Of a stretch of 64,000 nucleotides of DNA, positions 43,501 to 53,100 are shown piece after piece. Every line of letters begins with the position of its first letter. Within the stretch, counting starts at the first letter, position 1. The position numbers and the translations under genes were made by a program. The DNA is from Prevotella sp. tf2-5 (GTDB taxonomy: Bacteria > Bacteroidota > Bacteroidia > Bacteroidales > Bacteroidaceae): contig NZ_FOWK01000001.1 of assembly GCF_900115435.1 (NCBI RefSeq), forward strand, positions 434,001 through 498,000, read 5' to 3'. The notes beneath the pieces were generated by a model, which ran no database searches, had not been told where the DNA came from, and saw only the letters and a program-made list of their open reading frames with translations.

Positions 43501-44097
43501 GATATCCTCAAAGATGATATTACGAACGATAGCACTGCCGTTGGTAGATTTGAAAATCGGTTCACCAAGATTGTATATCTTATGGAAATTACCATCCAGT
43601 GTTCCAGTAAACTCACCTTTACTGGTAAAGTTAGATGGCACGACTATATCTGCTGTAAGTTCATATTTCCCATTCAAATCAGTAATATCGCTTAAGGAAG
43701 TGATGGCAGTATAGCCTTCAGAAGCTCTTTGCTGGTAGAAGGTTGCTGTGACATAAGCACCCGAAAAGCCTTCTGGGATAGTGAAAGAGTATGTGTTTCC
43801 TTCTCCCGGAGTCACTTCAAGCCCCGGAGCCATACCTGGTGCACGACGAGACGCAGCCATAGGATCCACCATTTTCTCGACCAAAATATGAGCTGCATCA
43901 ATCGTATAGCCCGTAGCAGGAGTAGCAGTGATGGTAACTGTCATACCAGAAATATTGGTTACACTCACTGTTCCTGCGGCTTTATTCGGCAACACATTGA
44001 TGATAATATCGTTCTCTGTGATGTCAGCCCAGACATCGCTTACACCCGTCATAACGAGTGAAAAGAGTAGAATGATGAATCTTATCGTATGTTTCAT
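37510..44097 (-). CDS. Giant VYGGG-repeat surface protein (2195 aa)
   Basis: A signal peptide (to about residue 24) is followed by an InlB/bacterial-repeat-like domain (about 27-125; VTITATPATGYTID, YSFTIPEGFSGAYVTATF). GLUG-like repeats follow (about 130-340; GTLDGNFHKIYNL, VGGLVGLLDGTARVINCY). From about residue 910 to the end there are roughly 27 copies of (V/I/A/E)(Y/F)GGG, each usually followed by GxVxGxTxVxI strands, probably rungs of a long beta-helix. It stops directly after a repeat (NVYGGGNAAEVTGNTNVTIGKKK) and has no T9SS-like tail. A terminator follows, so the end is probably genuine. It is the last gene of operon B, 6 nt after the 1015-aa gene. Function is unknown; an adhesin role is inferred. 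Confidence 0.85.
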   Translation of the reverse strand: MKHTIRFIILLFSLVMTGVSDVWADITENDIIINVLPNKAAGTVSVTNISGMTVTITATPATGYTIDAAHILVEKMVDPMAASRRAPGMAPGLEVTPGEGNTYSFTIPEGFSGAYVTATFYQQRASEGYTAITSLSDITDLNGKYELTADIVVPSNFTSKGEFTGTLDGNFHKIYNLGEPIFKSTNGSAIVRNIIFEDISIDVNGDHVGGGDAGAVTCHAQGSSRIYNCGILPTSVERDDKGNITGFYGSSVGGSRNVGGLVGLLDGTARVINCYSYANITGGTNVAGIVGNNNYASKMSDVRTMVVNCMFYGEITGNTIKPVYGGKTLSNKGATGINNYNYFRGSAAFNTETTFSSSDAYYCSWPASEEYLTRFEYYRSILNSNRQLCTWWVNGTNGTTPTDEDVNNVGIAKWVLDPNIAPYPILKKWGKYPSVINQDKEYTYNPDTKQKVSRASAPAYQGKKLGTLSVTVNAGSGHQGSGSTSKGIDCIVLDMDTLNYDYGYAKIQLPYYNEVFGNPEAADHANRYAGNYTDKAVTGWKVTNVLGGTSGTFNKAWEDGYNFADRNCTSKDLYETSGRVFAQGGYYYVPEGVTAITIEAYWANKVVYLHNNEHSLDRVNVASGGDGGTAPVTGTSFSPAGTLPETFQGQTVYTTLQDAIGQLTASASLTVYDQAIVLVGNVQVKNLNASVGHTGGAGNNKPFTIMSIDQDIDNEPDYCLEFQFRKDTSRPTIHPVRFDFLPIPELGLAIKTDSKAYAIGVMVPLGHFEITETAFMHTTQFEYDGANRNAEGPMILNGGQFEQIVIRYGTKNHTNYFLMGGHFRMGRFTPGYHATPDDKGTVRHCAVNAIGGDFPEFYLSGIYNPDKPVNADNPHCYINGGRFGTVAGAGYEQVNGNVTFQIDHAIIDEFYGGGMNSAKPVTGSIDVTINNSIVYDKYCGGPMVGEMTKTEGVRKTVTTNATNTIFGQYFGGGNGGTSYYREQAYDTDTSWPSDWKSSNFKFNTFNPLNTASISKKYDAAKGYHDMFEYEVFNQSNGVNENVVARSFIRHAQFGTTITGSVTNNLTNCTIDKNFYGGGNLGTVDGNVISTLNNTVIGGSAFGAGYSAAIPQFRRHDRDKVHVPARNKSGQIVEQGYLEYYQDGGKDVYYRWTNDTNNGTATTDAPTYYSEADGEWKCYTPISLEGLGAVSGNVTLTIDGETTTVGESVYGGGEESGVAGNTEVNITSGTIGTEGQGGVEYGNVYGGGKGKVGDKVAGYVKGNTTVNISQASAEKPTIIYHNVYGGGAYGSVGDFTYDSTTGMPTACAENTGSCIVNIQSGTFGWNGKENGMVFGSSRGDVATPEGDPAVDPNDRMAWVYSTNVAIGTQSETPSLTTPKIAGSVYGSGENGHTFQNTEVTIHSGTIGIAEGETITDNNGTPDDISDDKTYSGAAYPYRGNVYGGGCGTDMYWIDANGNGEKDDGEKHYNPIAGIVRGNATVTIDGGHVVRNVYGAGAMGSVGNEAEAESASTSGKTIVTIKGKAQIGVDGDDNGNVYGAARGDLNVQAENYANVRETELEINDNADIKGSAFGGGEAGIVWESVAVNMKGGSVANDVYGGGALANTQIAYTIPANAEKNFTTNVNLTGGTIGHNVYGGGLGRMADETKGVTAVEAKVYGKVVVALNGTKTVETVEEQEVTSYKDNCVVKGSIFGCNNQNGSPQDAVTVHIYKTTGWEGHAGTASDKKTSTTAADHSYHLAAVYGGGNLAAYEPEGGKNTTKSTKVIIDGCDLTSIRQVYGGGNAASVPATDVLVNGTYEIEEVFGGGNGKDAITINGVTKANPGANVGYKNYTLYDESGNTYDDPAYDTKEERTASTSDITYGTGQASINVFGGTIHRVFGGSNTKGNVRQTAVTLLDDNSGCEFCVDEAYGGGKSAPMDAEAKLLMACIPGLQAAYGGAEAAAIKGNVTLNITNGTFDRVFGGNNLSGTIDGSITVNIQEVGCRPIIIGELYGGGNQAGYSVYGYNADGTPSESGTKLYDDPQVNVTSFTSIGKVFGGGYGSGATMVGCPTVNVNEVYGKYYNDDKSIVGEGAKTPGDYPIPSHEKGKIGSIHSVFGGGNAAKVMGDTHVNIGTAVGDDIYMAVSVATGTDLTGGGYYTKSEETYTEVTSGTAKADTTYYKKYTVLGVDIRDNVYGGGNAAEVTGNTNVTIGKKK

Positions 44098-44103
44098 ATC
44101 TTA

Positions 44104-47100
44104 TTACCTTTTTATGTATATCTTTTGTCCTTTATGGATATAGATTCCACCTTTAGTTGGTTTACCACTCAAACGACGACCATCCAGAGAATACCAGCCT
44201 GTCAACTTCCATTCTTCTGTTTTTTCATTCTTCAAATCATCAATTCCCGTGGTCTCGTCTTCGAAGACTATTCGTAGAACGCCACGTGAGCTTGCTGGAT
44301 TATCTCCTGGCTCATCCTTTTCCTCATCTTCTGATGAAGTTACTTTAAAGTTAGGGTTGTAGAGGAAGTATTTACCTTCTCCCAAGGTACCAGCCTTTGT
44401 CAGTACAAACTCACCTTTGTAGAACATATATATCTGTGCGGCTTCTACAGTCTCACCACCATGAGAGACTTTCAACTGATTGCTGTTTTTAGTTTGAACT
44501 GTCACTTCTGGGATTGACGGATCCTTAGGAGAGGCGACAAACCCCTCAGATTCTGCATTTGACAACAAAAGGACAGGAACGTCCTCTGGGATATAATCCA
44601 GTTTACTGATTACCAGAGTGCCAATAGAAGGATTGACCTTTCGCACAATATACGGTTCGATGCCTGCAGGTGCAGACAAGTCACGTGATGCCGTATAAAC
44701 TGCGGCAGCTTTTTCTGAGCCTGTGCCATCAGGATCAGTGAAAACAGGATTAGCGAATAATGCCTTAACAGAACCTGTATAATTACCCATGCCTGTTATC
44801 GTTATAATCTTGTCATCACCATCCACTTCCGTTTCCTGAGTATAGTCAGTATTCTCCACCAGTATCTTTTCACCCTGTTTTACAACACTTAATTCTCCTT
44901 CAGGTGATAATTCTATGATGATATCATCTGCAGCTTTGTTACCGTCACCAATACTCTTTGGAGTGATGGTGAAGGTGGTTGTGAGTCCTTCTGGCAACTG
45001 ATAATTATCTTTCTTCTCTCCTGTAAGAGCAGAAGCCGTCGCAATGTAATCTGTACCTACATTCGTCTGGGCACCTGTCACTGTTACACCAACCTCATCA
45101 TTATTCACCAATCCAGTAGCTGTTGCCGTAGGAGCCTGTTCACTACCATTATATGATAATTCCGTTTCTGTCCAGTCAACACCTATCGTCTTGGGGGTGA
45201 CTGTCAAAACACCTGGGGTAAAAGTAATATAATAGTTATCACTGGTCAAACCACTAGGCGTAATGGTATATTCTCCCACATTACCATATTGAGTATAGTT
45301 GTAGGCATAACTAAGTGAGCCACCAAGCACACTCGAAGATTCATCATTGACAAAACCACTATACCCTACGCCATCGTTAGCAGGAACATCGCCATAGGTA
45401 ATGGTATGGTTACTGGCGGTGATGGTTAAAGGAGCCTTGGTGATGGTAAACTCCTGAGTTTTTACCTCTGGCAGTTTATAGTTACCAGCCTTCGTGCCAG
45501 TAAGACCTGAAGCCGTTGCCGTATGGTCACCTACATTGGTTGCACCTGTAACCATCACATCGATTACATCACCATTCAACAGACTTGTAGCCGTTGCGGC
45601 AGGAGCCTGCTCCAAACCATTATAGGTAAAAGATGTCGTCTCTCCCCAAGTTAGCCCTACTTCCTTTTTATTGACTATCAACGTCCCTGGGACAAAAGTA
45701 ATATCGTAGTTGCTATTACTCAAACCACCAGGTGTAATAGTATATTCACCCGCATCGCCATATTGCTCGTAGTTGTATGTGTAAGCAAGTGTCCCCGTGA
45801 GACCATTCTCATCTTCGCCTGCAGCAAATTCGCCGTAAGTCACACCATCATTCACTGGCGCATCGCCATAAGTAATTGATTGCGGCTTTGCAGTGATGGT
45901 CAAAGGTTTGGGATTGATGGTGAATGTGGGTGAACCATATACAATATAGTTACCACCATCACTATCCGTTATGGTAACAGTCGCCTCACCAGCATTGGTG
46001 TTATTGCTATAGCCAGTTATTGTGTACTCACTTTCTGGAATGACGGTTTCACCATCTATAACATTGAACGTAGGCGTTTGTTCAGAGCCGTTATAAACGA
46101 CAGGGGAAGAGGTCAAAGATAACGTTGGATTAGGAATCACTCGTATCTCTGCGATAGGAGATATAATAGGATAAGACAATCCTTCTAGTGATACTACCGC
46201 TACCGCCTTAACAGTGACCGAACTTGCCACATTTGTAATCCCACTTCCTGTTCCTGCATAATTTGTTGTTGTTGGATTTGTGCCATCAAGGGTATAATAG
46301 ATAGTTACATCCTCTCCTGAATGGGTTAATTCTATTTGATTATTAGCAGAATTATAACTGATTACTGGTCGAGGGATGATTTCTTCGAGATGAAATTCTC
46401 CATTGCCATCACCTTCCGTAAAAATACCAATAATACCTCCTGTATTGTTGAAACCACTAGGGCCATCTGTCTTGGCATTAGTGCCATCTAAATTAGGCTT
46501 ATTTCCCTGATTGACTGTTAACCATTTGTGATCATCATGCGTACCAGAATGAGTAGATCCAGATGGAACATCAGATTTATACTCATTAATACTTATCGAT
46601 TTAAAAACCAAATGATCATTGTAAAGATATATATCAAATAGAGCCTTGTCGTTTAAATCATTAGGATTACTAATTGACTCAAGATGAATACGTGCACGAT
46701 CAGGATTGTTACAAATTGTCCTATTGGACACAATATACTTACCAGTTTTTGTTTGCCTGATATAATAGTAATTTGAATTAGAGTCCTTTTCTATCGTCCA
46801 TACAGCCTTGGTAGCATCATAAATACCATTTCTGCATAGATATGTGGTAAGAAATGGCTTCCCATTGTCGTTTCCTTGGACGGTGCTAGGGTTTGTTTCA
46901 TCTGATACAAAGAATGCCCATCCTTCTGTGGGACATAGATAATAGTTGCTAGAAGTTTGGCTTGAATTATATCCTTTGCTTGCAATATAGTATGTCCCAG
47001 AATAATCCGTAGTCTGTCCCCACACATTCACATCCCCAAATACTAGCATCAAGAAGAGAAGGAGCAAGGGAACAATGCGTCCCGCCCGTTGGGAGACTTT

Positions 47101-47151
47101 TTGAGACGCATTTGAATATGTTATTATCTTATTACTCATATCTTGATTCAT
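44104..47151 (-). CDS. MBG-domain secreted protein (1015 aa) with lectin-like N-terminal region
   Basis: A long n-region (about 25 residues) is followed by a hydrophobic signal (VPLLLLFLMLVF, VWGQ). Residues about 50-290 contain YYIASKGYN and YYIRQTKTGKYIVSN, reminiscent of a ricin-type beta-trefoil. Next is a chitobiase C-terminal-like domain (VTIYYTLDGTNPTTTNYAG, about 310-365). Five or so MBG-type domains follow (LTITAKPQSITYGDAP, QYGDAGEYTITPGGL, LTITASNHTITYGDVP), alternating with FNGxEQxP-type ones. The tail (LTGWYSLDGRRLSGKP ... GGIYIHKGQKIYIK) looks like a Prevotella T9SS-type sorting end. It sits between two giant genes with gaps of 5-6 nt, so expression is coupled. A carbohydrate-binding or scaffold role is possible. 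Confidence 0.83.
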   Translation of the reverse strand: MNQDMSNKIITYSNASQKVSQRAGRIVPLLLLFLMLVFGDVNVWGQTTDYSGTYYIASKGYNSSQTSSNYYLCPTEGWAFFVSDETNPSTVQGNDNGKPFLTTYLCRNGIYDATKAVWTIEKDSNSNYYYIRQTKTGKYIVSNRTICNNPDRARIHLESISNPNDLNDKALFDIYLYNDHLVFKSISINEYKSDVPSGSTHSGTHDDHKWLTVNQGNKPNLDGTNAKTDGPSGFNNTGGIIGIFTEGDGNGEFHLEEIIPRPVISYNSANNQIELTHSGEDVTIYYTLDGTNPTTTNYAGTGSGITNVASSVTVKAVAVVSLEGLSYPIISPIAEIRVIPNPTLSLTSSPVVYNGSEQTPTFNVIDGETVIPESEYTITGYSNNTNAGEATVTITDSDGGNYIVYGSPTFTINPKPLTITAKPQSITYGDAPVNDGVTYGEFAAGEDENGLTGTLAYTYNYEQYGDAGEYTITPGGLSNSNYDITFVPGTLIVNKKEVGLTWGETTSFTYNGLEQAPAATATSLLNGDVIDVMVTGATNVGDHTATASGLTGTKAGNYKLPEVKTQEFTITKAPLTITASNHTITYGDVPANDGVGYSGFVNDESSSVLGGSLSYAYNYTQYGNVGEYTITPSGLTSDNYYITFTPGVLTVTPKTIGVDWTETELSYNGSEQAPTATATGLVNNDEVGVTVTGAQTNVGTDYIATASALTGEKKDNYQLPEGLTTTFTITPKSIGDGNKAADDIIIELSPEGELSVVKQGEKILVENTDYTQETEVDGDDKIITITGMGNYTGSVKALFANPVFTDPDGTGSEKAAAVYTASRDLSAPAGIEPYIVRKVNPSIGTLVISKLDYIPEDVPVLLLSNAESEGFVASPKDPSIPEVTVQTKNSNQLKVSHGGETVEAAQIYMFYKGEFVLTKAGTLGEGKYFLYNPNFKVTSSEDEEKDEPGDNPASSRGVLRIVFEDETTGIDDLKNEKTEEWKLTGWYSLDGRRLSGKPTKGGIYIHKGQKIYIKR

Positions 47152-47156
47152 TAGGG

Positions 47157-50100
47157 TTATTTGAGTGCGAGTTTCTTCTGGATTCGTCCACCATCGGCAC
47201 GGACGATGTAGACACCAGCGACAGGAATATGACGCTCGATGGTCTCGCCTGGCTGGATGGTGAAGTTAGCAATGGCAACACCACCGACATTGACGATACG
47301 CACATCAGCCTCATGGTTGAGGGATGAGGTGACTGCAATCTCATGCTTACGGATAGTGAAGAGCAGGTCACCCTCTCCGATTTCCTCCTCAGACGGATCC
47401 TTATCACCACCGAAAGCGAATGACGAGTTATCGCTGTCGAAGATAATCTGCTGGACTGCCCTGCGGGAGGGTGACGGAGACTGTGTCGGACCGACAAAGT
47501 ACGGACGGAAGGCGATGGCATTACCCGTTTGTCCATCAGGTACCTTCTTAAAGGCGTTGCCGTCGTCGTTCATCAGATAGTCTGCAGTCAGCGTCTGATT
47601 CAGATAGTTAGTCTTGAAGGTATAATCATTTTGCGTTACACCCTGCTCATCATCACTGATAGCGATGGTAGCACCAGTTGCCGAAGCAAAGGTAATCACC
47701 TGTTTATCCAGTTTTGCAGGTGCAGCACCGTACGTATTCTGAGCCCTCCATTCTCCACTGAGGTCAAACTCATAATAGGTCGTACCTGGGAAGCCGATAA
47801 TGTATGGAGTACCTGCTGCCAACAAAGGATAATGTGACAACGTACGCGGTTCACTATAATACGTCTGGTATGTATCCGTATGCTTATCCTGTTGGTTATG
47901 TCCGGCTTCAGCCTTATAGAAATAATCCCAAAGGAACGTATTATTCACCGTCTTCGCATCGCCATTAGTTATGGCATCCGGATAGTTGAACACTCCCTTG
48001 AAGACAGTACCTTCAGGCTGTCCGCTCTTATAATAACGGAGCCAGTATTCATGACCAACTTTCGTTGTTCCATCCTCTGAGTGACTCTCACTGTAGAAGT
48101 GTGTGATTTCACCCTTCTGTTGCGTGGTAACAAGTTCTGCAGAGAATGGCAGACTGACCACATCCCAGCCTTTCGACGTGTCGACGAAGTTTTCTGGAGT
48201 GCGCTGGTACCACATACGGTGCATAGTATCGAACTGATAACCGAATGGCGCGTTGAAGTCTTGCTTATCAACGAGCAGATGGTCAGTGGTTGCCTGCATG
48301 TTGCTCTGTACCAGATGTCCATGAACACCCGACATGCCCAAGATATCTGGTGACGAAGGTTTCGTCGCATCGGTTACACAGCGGTAGTTGCCATCCTGAT
48401 AATAGTTATTATAGTCAGGCTCCTTAAAGTAGCTGTTCAGTACGTCGTACGTCTTACTATTAGCATAACCACTCTCCAAGTATGCCGCTGGAGCATAAGC
48501 CAGCAAGTTTGGCGTCTCGTCACGATTGGAAATGCCAAGTAGTCCGTCATCGTCGAGCAACGGTTGATAGAACCATGTACCGTTAAGTCCCAACTTATAA
48601 GCATCACTACTATGACCCTCTGTATGTCCGGCGAAGTCTATGGCTGTCATACCCGGATAAGCTTCCTTTAAGTTGGTGTCTGTAGCATTCAGCGGCTTTG
48701 AGTAAGCCACAAGATTGACAACCGGGTTGAAGTGGACAACCGACATCGTACTATTACCGAAGTAAGCCGGTGCGCGGTATACGCGGTTATTCAAGTCATT
48801 GTCAAGCAGTCGTCCGCTGTTCTTCACGATAGGCGACGGTACATCCTCATGTGGACGAGACTCATTCCAACGATAGGTCAGCATCTGTCCGAAGTATAGA
48901 TAGTCATCGGGCCAGATAGGATAGAAGTGTGACGCACCGTCTTCGTCGACGAGCTGTCGATCCTCCTTGGTCTCTGGTATCATACCTGCCTCATAGCGGA
49001 AGTCACCGTCAGCATAACGATTCTCCACATAGCCTGCATAGCAATAGTTTGGATTATCACCATACTTGATGTCCTTCGGAGCAGACAGTGTGTTGTCTTC
49101 GTTGACAGTATAATACTTATACGGTTCATTTGACCCTTGATGCTTGTCAGTATAACGCTTATAAAGATAGAAGCCGTTCAGGTCGTAAGTTACCTCACCA
49201 TTGTAGAAGGCGTGTTCGGCCTTGCGAGTCGGTATGCCATAGGTACTCGTACTTGGGTGGTTCGTGTACTTATAAGTAGCATCGTTGTTCTCCTGATAGT
49301 AGCAGTTCACGATGCGGTAAGGACGGTCCGTTGTCAGGCCGGTTGGTGTACCAAACACTGGTTGCGACGTGCGGTCAGCTGTTGCAGTACTCTTTATCCA
49401 ACAATTCTCCACATAACCGCTACCCGTCTCAGCAATACCTGCACCTGTGAATGTTCCTGTCACTCCAAGGTTAAAGACGCTACCACAGAGATGGTTAAAC
49501 AGTGACTGCGAGAGTCCACTGATGTAGTGACCGTCGCCATGCAGCGTACCTTCGAAGCACTCACCTTCGTTATTGGCGATTGATGTCCACCCGACTGTAT
49601 GGTTGATGTTCGTACGCAGAATGAAGTCGAGGTTATCGCAATTCTTCACCTGTTCAGCCAACGGAGCATGACCCGCGAAGGTTCCACCAGAAATAAGACC
49701 CTTGCTATCCAGCGTAGGATTATTCAGCACACTCAGGTCGAAGAGGCTCTTCAACTGACTGGCACCATTTGCAGCATCATTGATATAAATCTTCGGGTTA
49801 CGCTTCAGACGCTCCAAGTCAGGAATATCCACATAGTAGTGGTGCTCCTTATCCTCTATCACCTTCTTCAGGTCGTGGTAGTTAGCCACCTTCACCTGTA
49901 CATGGTTCGAGTACGTCTTACCACCGATGTACGACAAAGCGTAGTAGGCCAGACGGTAGCCGTCCTGATACCAATAGAGCGGATCGGTGTTTGGTGTGTA
50001 AGGAATACCGTTGGTATGACTCTCTGCATCCGACATACTCTCAAACAACTCCCAGCCGCCACCAGTTACCTCCGTAGCACCAGGGATGACATCCGGTTCA

Positions 50101-53100
50101 CGCAGACCCAGCATATCACCAGGGATAACCACCGGCAACTCATCAATATCGGGTACAGTAGGACTACCGCTCTTGAACGTAATATGGATGTTTACCACAT
50201 GGCGCTCTGTGACAGGAGTGATATGCAGTCCTGACTCATCGCTTTCTTCGTAGTTATACTCATAGATGACTGTGATAACCTTACCTTTCGATAAGTCGTC
50301 GATGTCTGAGTCACGACTGACATAAAGCGTAGATGTCTCCGTCGGTGCGATACCGTGGATAGTGAAGTTTACCTGTTTGTTAACAAGTTTACCGTAAATC
50401 TCATCATCGATGACCACACCTACAGGCACCTCGGTATTAGCATAATTACCGCCTGTTCCACCCGATACACCAGAGGCACTACTTACTGGCGTTTGGGCTC
50501 CATTTTCACCGATGGTATATACTTCACGACAGTAATAATAAGTACCTGCCGTAGTGAAACGAAGCGTACTTATTCTGTCGTTCTGATCGGCTGTACTCAA
50601 CTTGTCAAAGGTTGTCTTATCAATGGTAGCACCGACAGCATAGAGTTTGTTATCAATAGTGACAGACTTCTTGACGACGTAGATATCATTTTTTGTGTCT
50701 GTCACATTGATAGGTGCATAATGACGCTGTTCGTTAGGCAGAGACTCGTATTCAACACGTCTATAAGTCTCACCGTTCTTCAATGTCACGCCATTATAAG
50801 TTGCCGTTTCACTACCATTATACGTTGCCTCGTAATCCACACGCTGCTCCAAGGAGTAGCCGGCAGGGTTAGCCTGTGCTCCCGCCAAGTTTGCGGCTTC
50901 ACTGTCGTACTGATATTTTACACCCTCAGGTTGCTGCGTACCGTTTTCACGCTTACCGTACTTAGAGTCTATAAGCAGGTCGAGGGCATCGTAGTTGAAG
51001 GTGAACTTCTTGCGGTCTTCGGGCGACATCGAACTCCAGGCAATTAAACCACGGTAGTTCTTGTTACCTACATAGTAGTCGCCGCCATAAAGACCGGCTT
51101 TGGTACAGTAGTAAGCCGGTGTAATCTGGTTGGCGATATCCCGCTTTGTCTGCAGCAACGTACGCAGTTCCTTCTTCTGGTCGTATGTCAGGGCGTTGAT
51201 CTCCTCATCAGTCAACTCGTTCATGTTACTGATAACCTTTCCAGCAATAGCCGTAATATCAGTATTGACCCTGTTAAGGTAGTTGTTCTTCTCGTCGAGG
51301 GTCATCTTACTGTTAACATAGATAAACTCCGTACTACTCAGTTGGATAGTCTTTCCGCAGACATAGGCGTCTTTCACCTTACCTGTATATTTATCAGCTT
51401 CTGTCTTTGGCAGCACAGCACCAGGATACAGGTGAGTAGTTGTACCACTTATATCTATCTGTTCTGTAACTATATAGGCAGATTCAAATATAGCCTGTCC
51501 TTCTGAGGGGATATCACTGCTATGGTTATTCTTCACTGTCTGGTAGGTATCATAGACTTCCTGAGCGATGACATCGCTTATCTTATATGCTCGTTGTCCA
51601 AGCAATTGGCCTGCACCACTGGTAAGGCGATAGGTCGGTCCGTTCTCATAGTCGTTACCTCCCGTCTGGTTCTTAGACGTGTAGTCACCACTCTTCGGAG
51701 TGTACCATGTGTTCCACTCCGTGGGGTTATTTACCTTATAAGTTAGGATATAACCCGTCTCATGACTCATATTATTGGACGAACGGAACATCTTGGTGAA
51801 AGGTACTTCTACATCCTCTACAACACCATTGTCATTCTTACGTTTCTGGATGACCGTTTTACTCTTTAACTCATTGTATTCTGTGGGAAGCAGTACATAT
51901 CCTTCTTTATACTCCTTCTCGCCAATCCAACAGTCGTCTACAACAACGTATGTCTCGTCAACGAACAGTCGCTGCTCTGCCTTCGACAGTTTATACCAAT
52001 CCCAGTAGCTGATAGAGTCGTTCAACTGATAGGTGACGTCGTTGATGTTGAGTTTCTGACCATCTTTCAGTCTATCAACACCATTAGAACTATAGTACGC
52101 ATACTTATTGGAGCGTACGTCGAGAAGTTTCATCGTTCCGTGTGAGGCAGCCGTAATGGTCAACGGGATGTCCACCGTCTCACTATAGGCATTAGGAACA
52201 CCGGTATAAACGGAGATATGCTGGTCGTAAACATAAACCTGACCCTGGATATACCAGTAGTGGGCAGGTACGGCATCAGCCCCCTTGTACTTTCCACTGA
52301 TATTGTAACAATCGTCGATAATGGTCTGCTCACCGTGTACGAAGTTACCAGACGACTGCCATTCTGTCTTTTTATCTTCTGAGGTCGTCAGCGTTTTGTA
52401 CTCAAAGTCATCACTGGTCACGGCACCACGGTTCAGCTCTGTCAGCGTGACATGAGTCTTGCCAGTAGCTTTTCGTACACCATGCTCGTTCTTCGCATAA
52501 ACGAAGCCACCGCCGATACCCGTCTGTACATTGATCAAGTCGAGTTCTACGACACCAGTTATCAGACCCCAGTCTTTCTCGTTTAACTCGTCTCCTGTGC
52601 CACGCTCTGTGGTCAATTCCAGATAGACACCTGATGCCAGCGCTACCTTGTTATGGCTGATACCATTGTTACGCTTGCGGTTACCGATGTTAGCCTTCTT
52701 CCAGTCTTCATAAGTAGCCACTCCATATGCCTTATCATCCACTGTCTGCTTATAGGAATCGTCACTATTGTCGGTCTTACGCACTGCCGTCTTAAAGTCT
52801 ACATCGCTGGTCAGCGCACCGAGATAGTTCACAACGCTATAGATACCGAAGTAGTTGCCATGGTAGTCTTCTGTAGTTTCTGGATCTGTCTGTCTGCATT
52901 TCTTCTTGTTCAACGACACCTCCCGCACACGGTTGATGGTATATTTCGTGTAGTCGATAACCTCAGGCACACGGTCCTGTGCACCCTGCATCACCATACG
53001 GCTTCCAAACACACCACAGAAGTCTGCACGCTGGATTGTGTTCATAGGTCGTCCGGCATAGATGGTACATACACCATTCTCCTTCCAATAGTCTGCGTTG

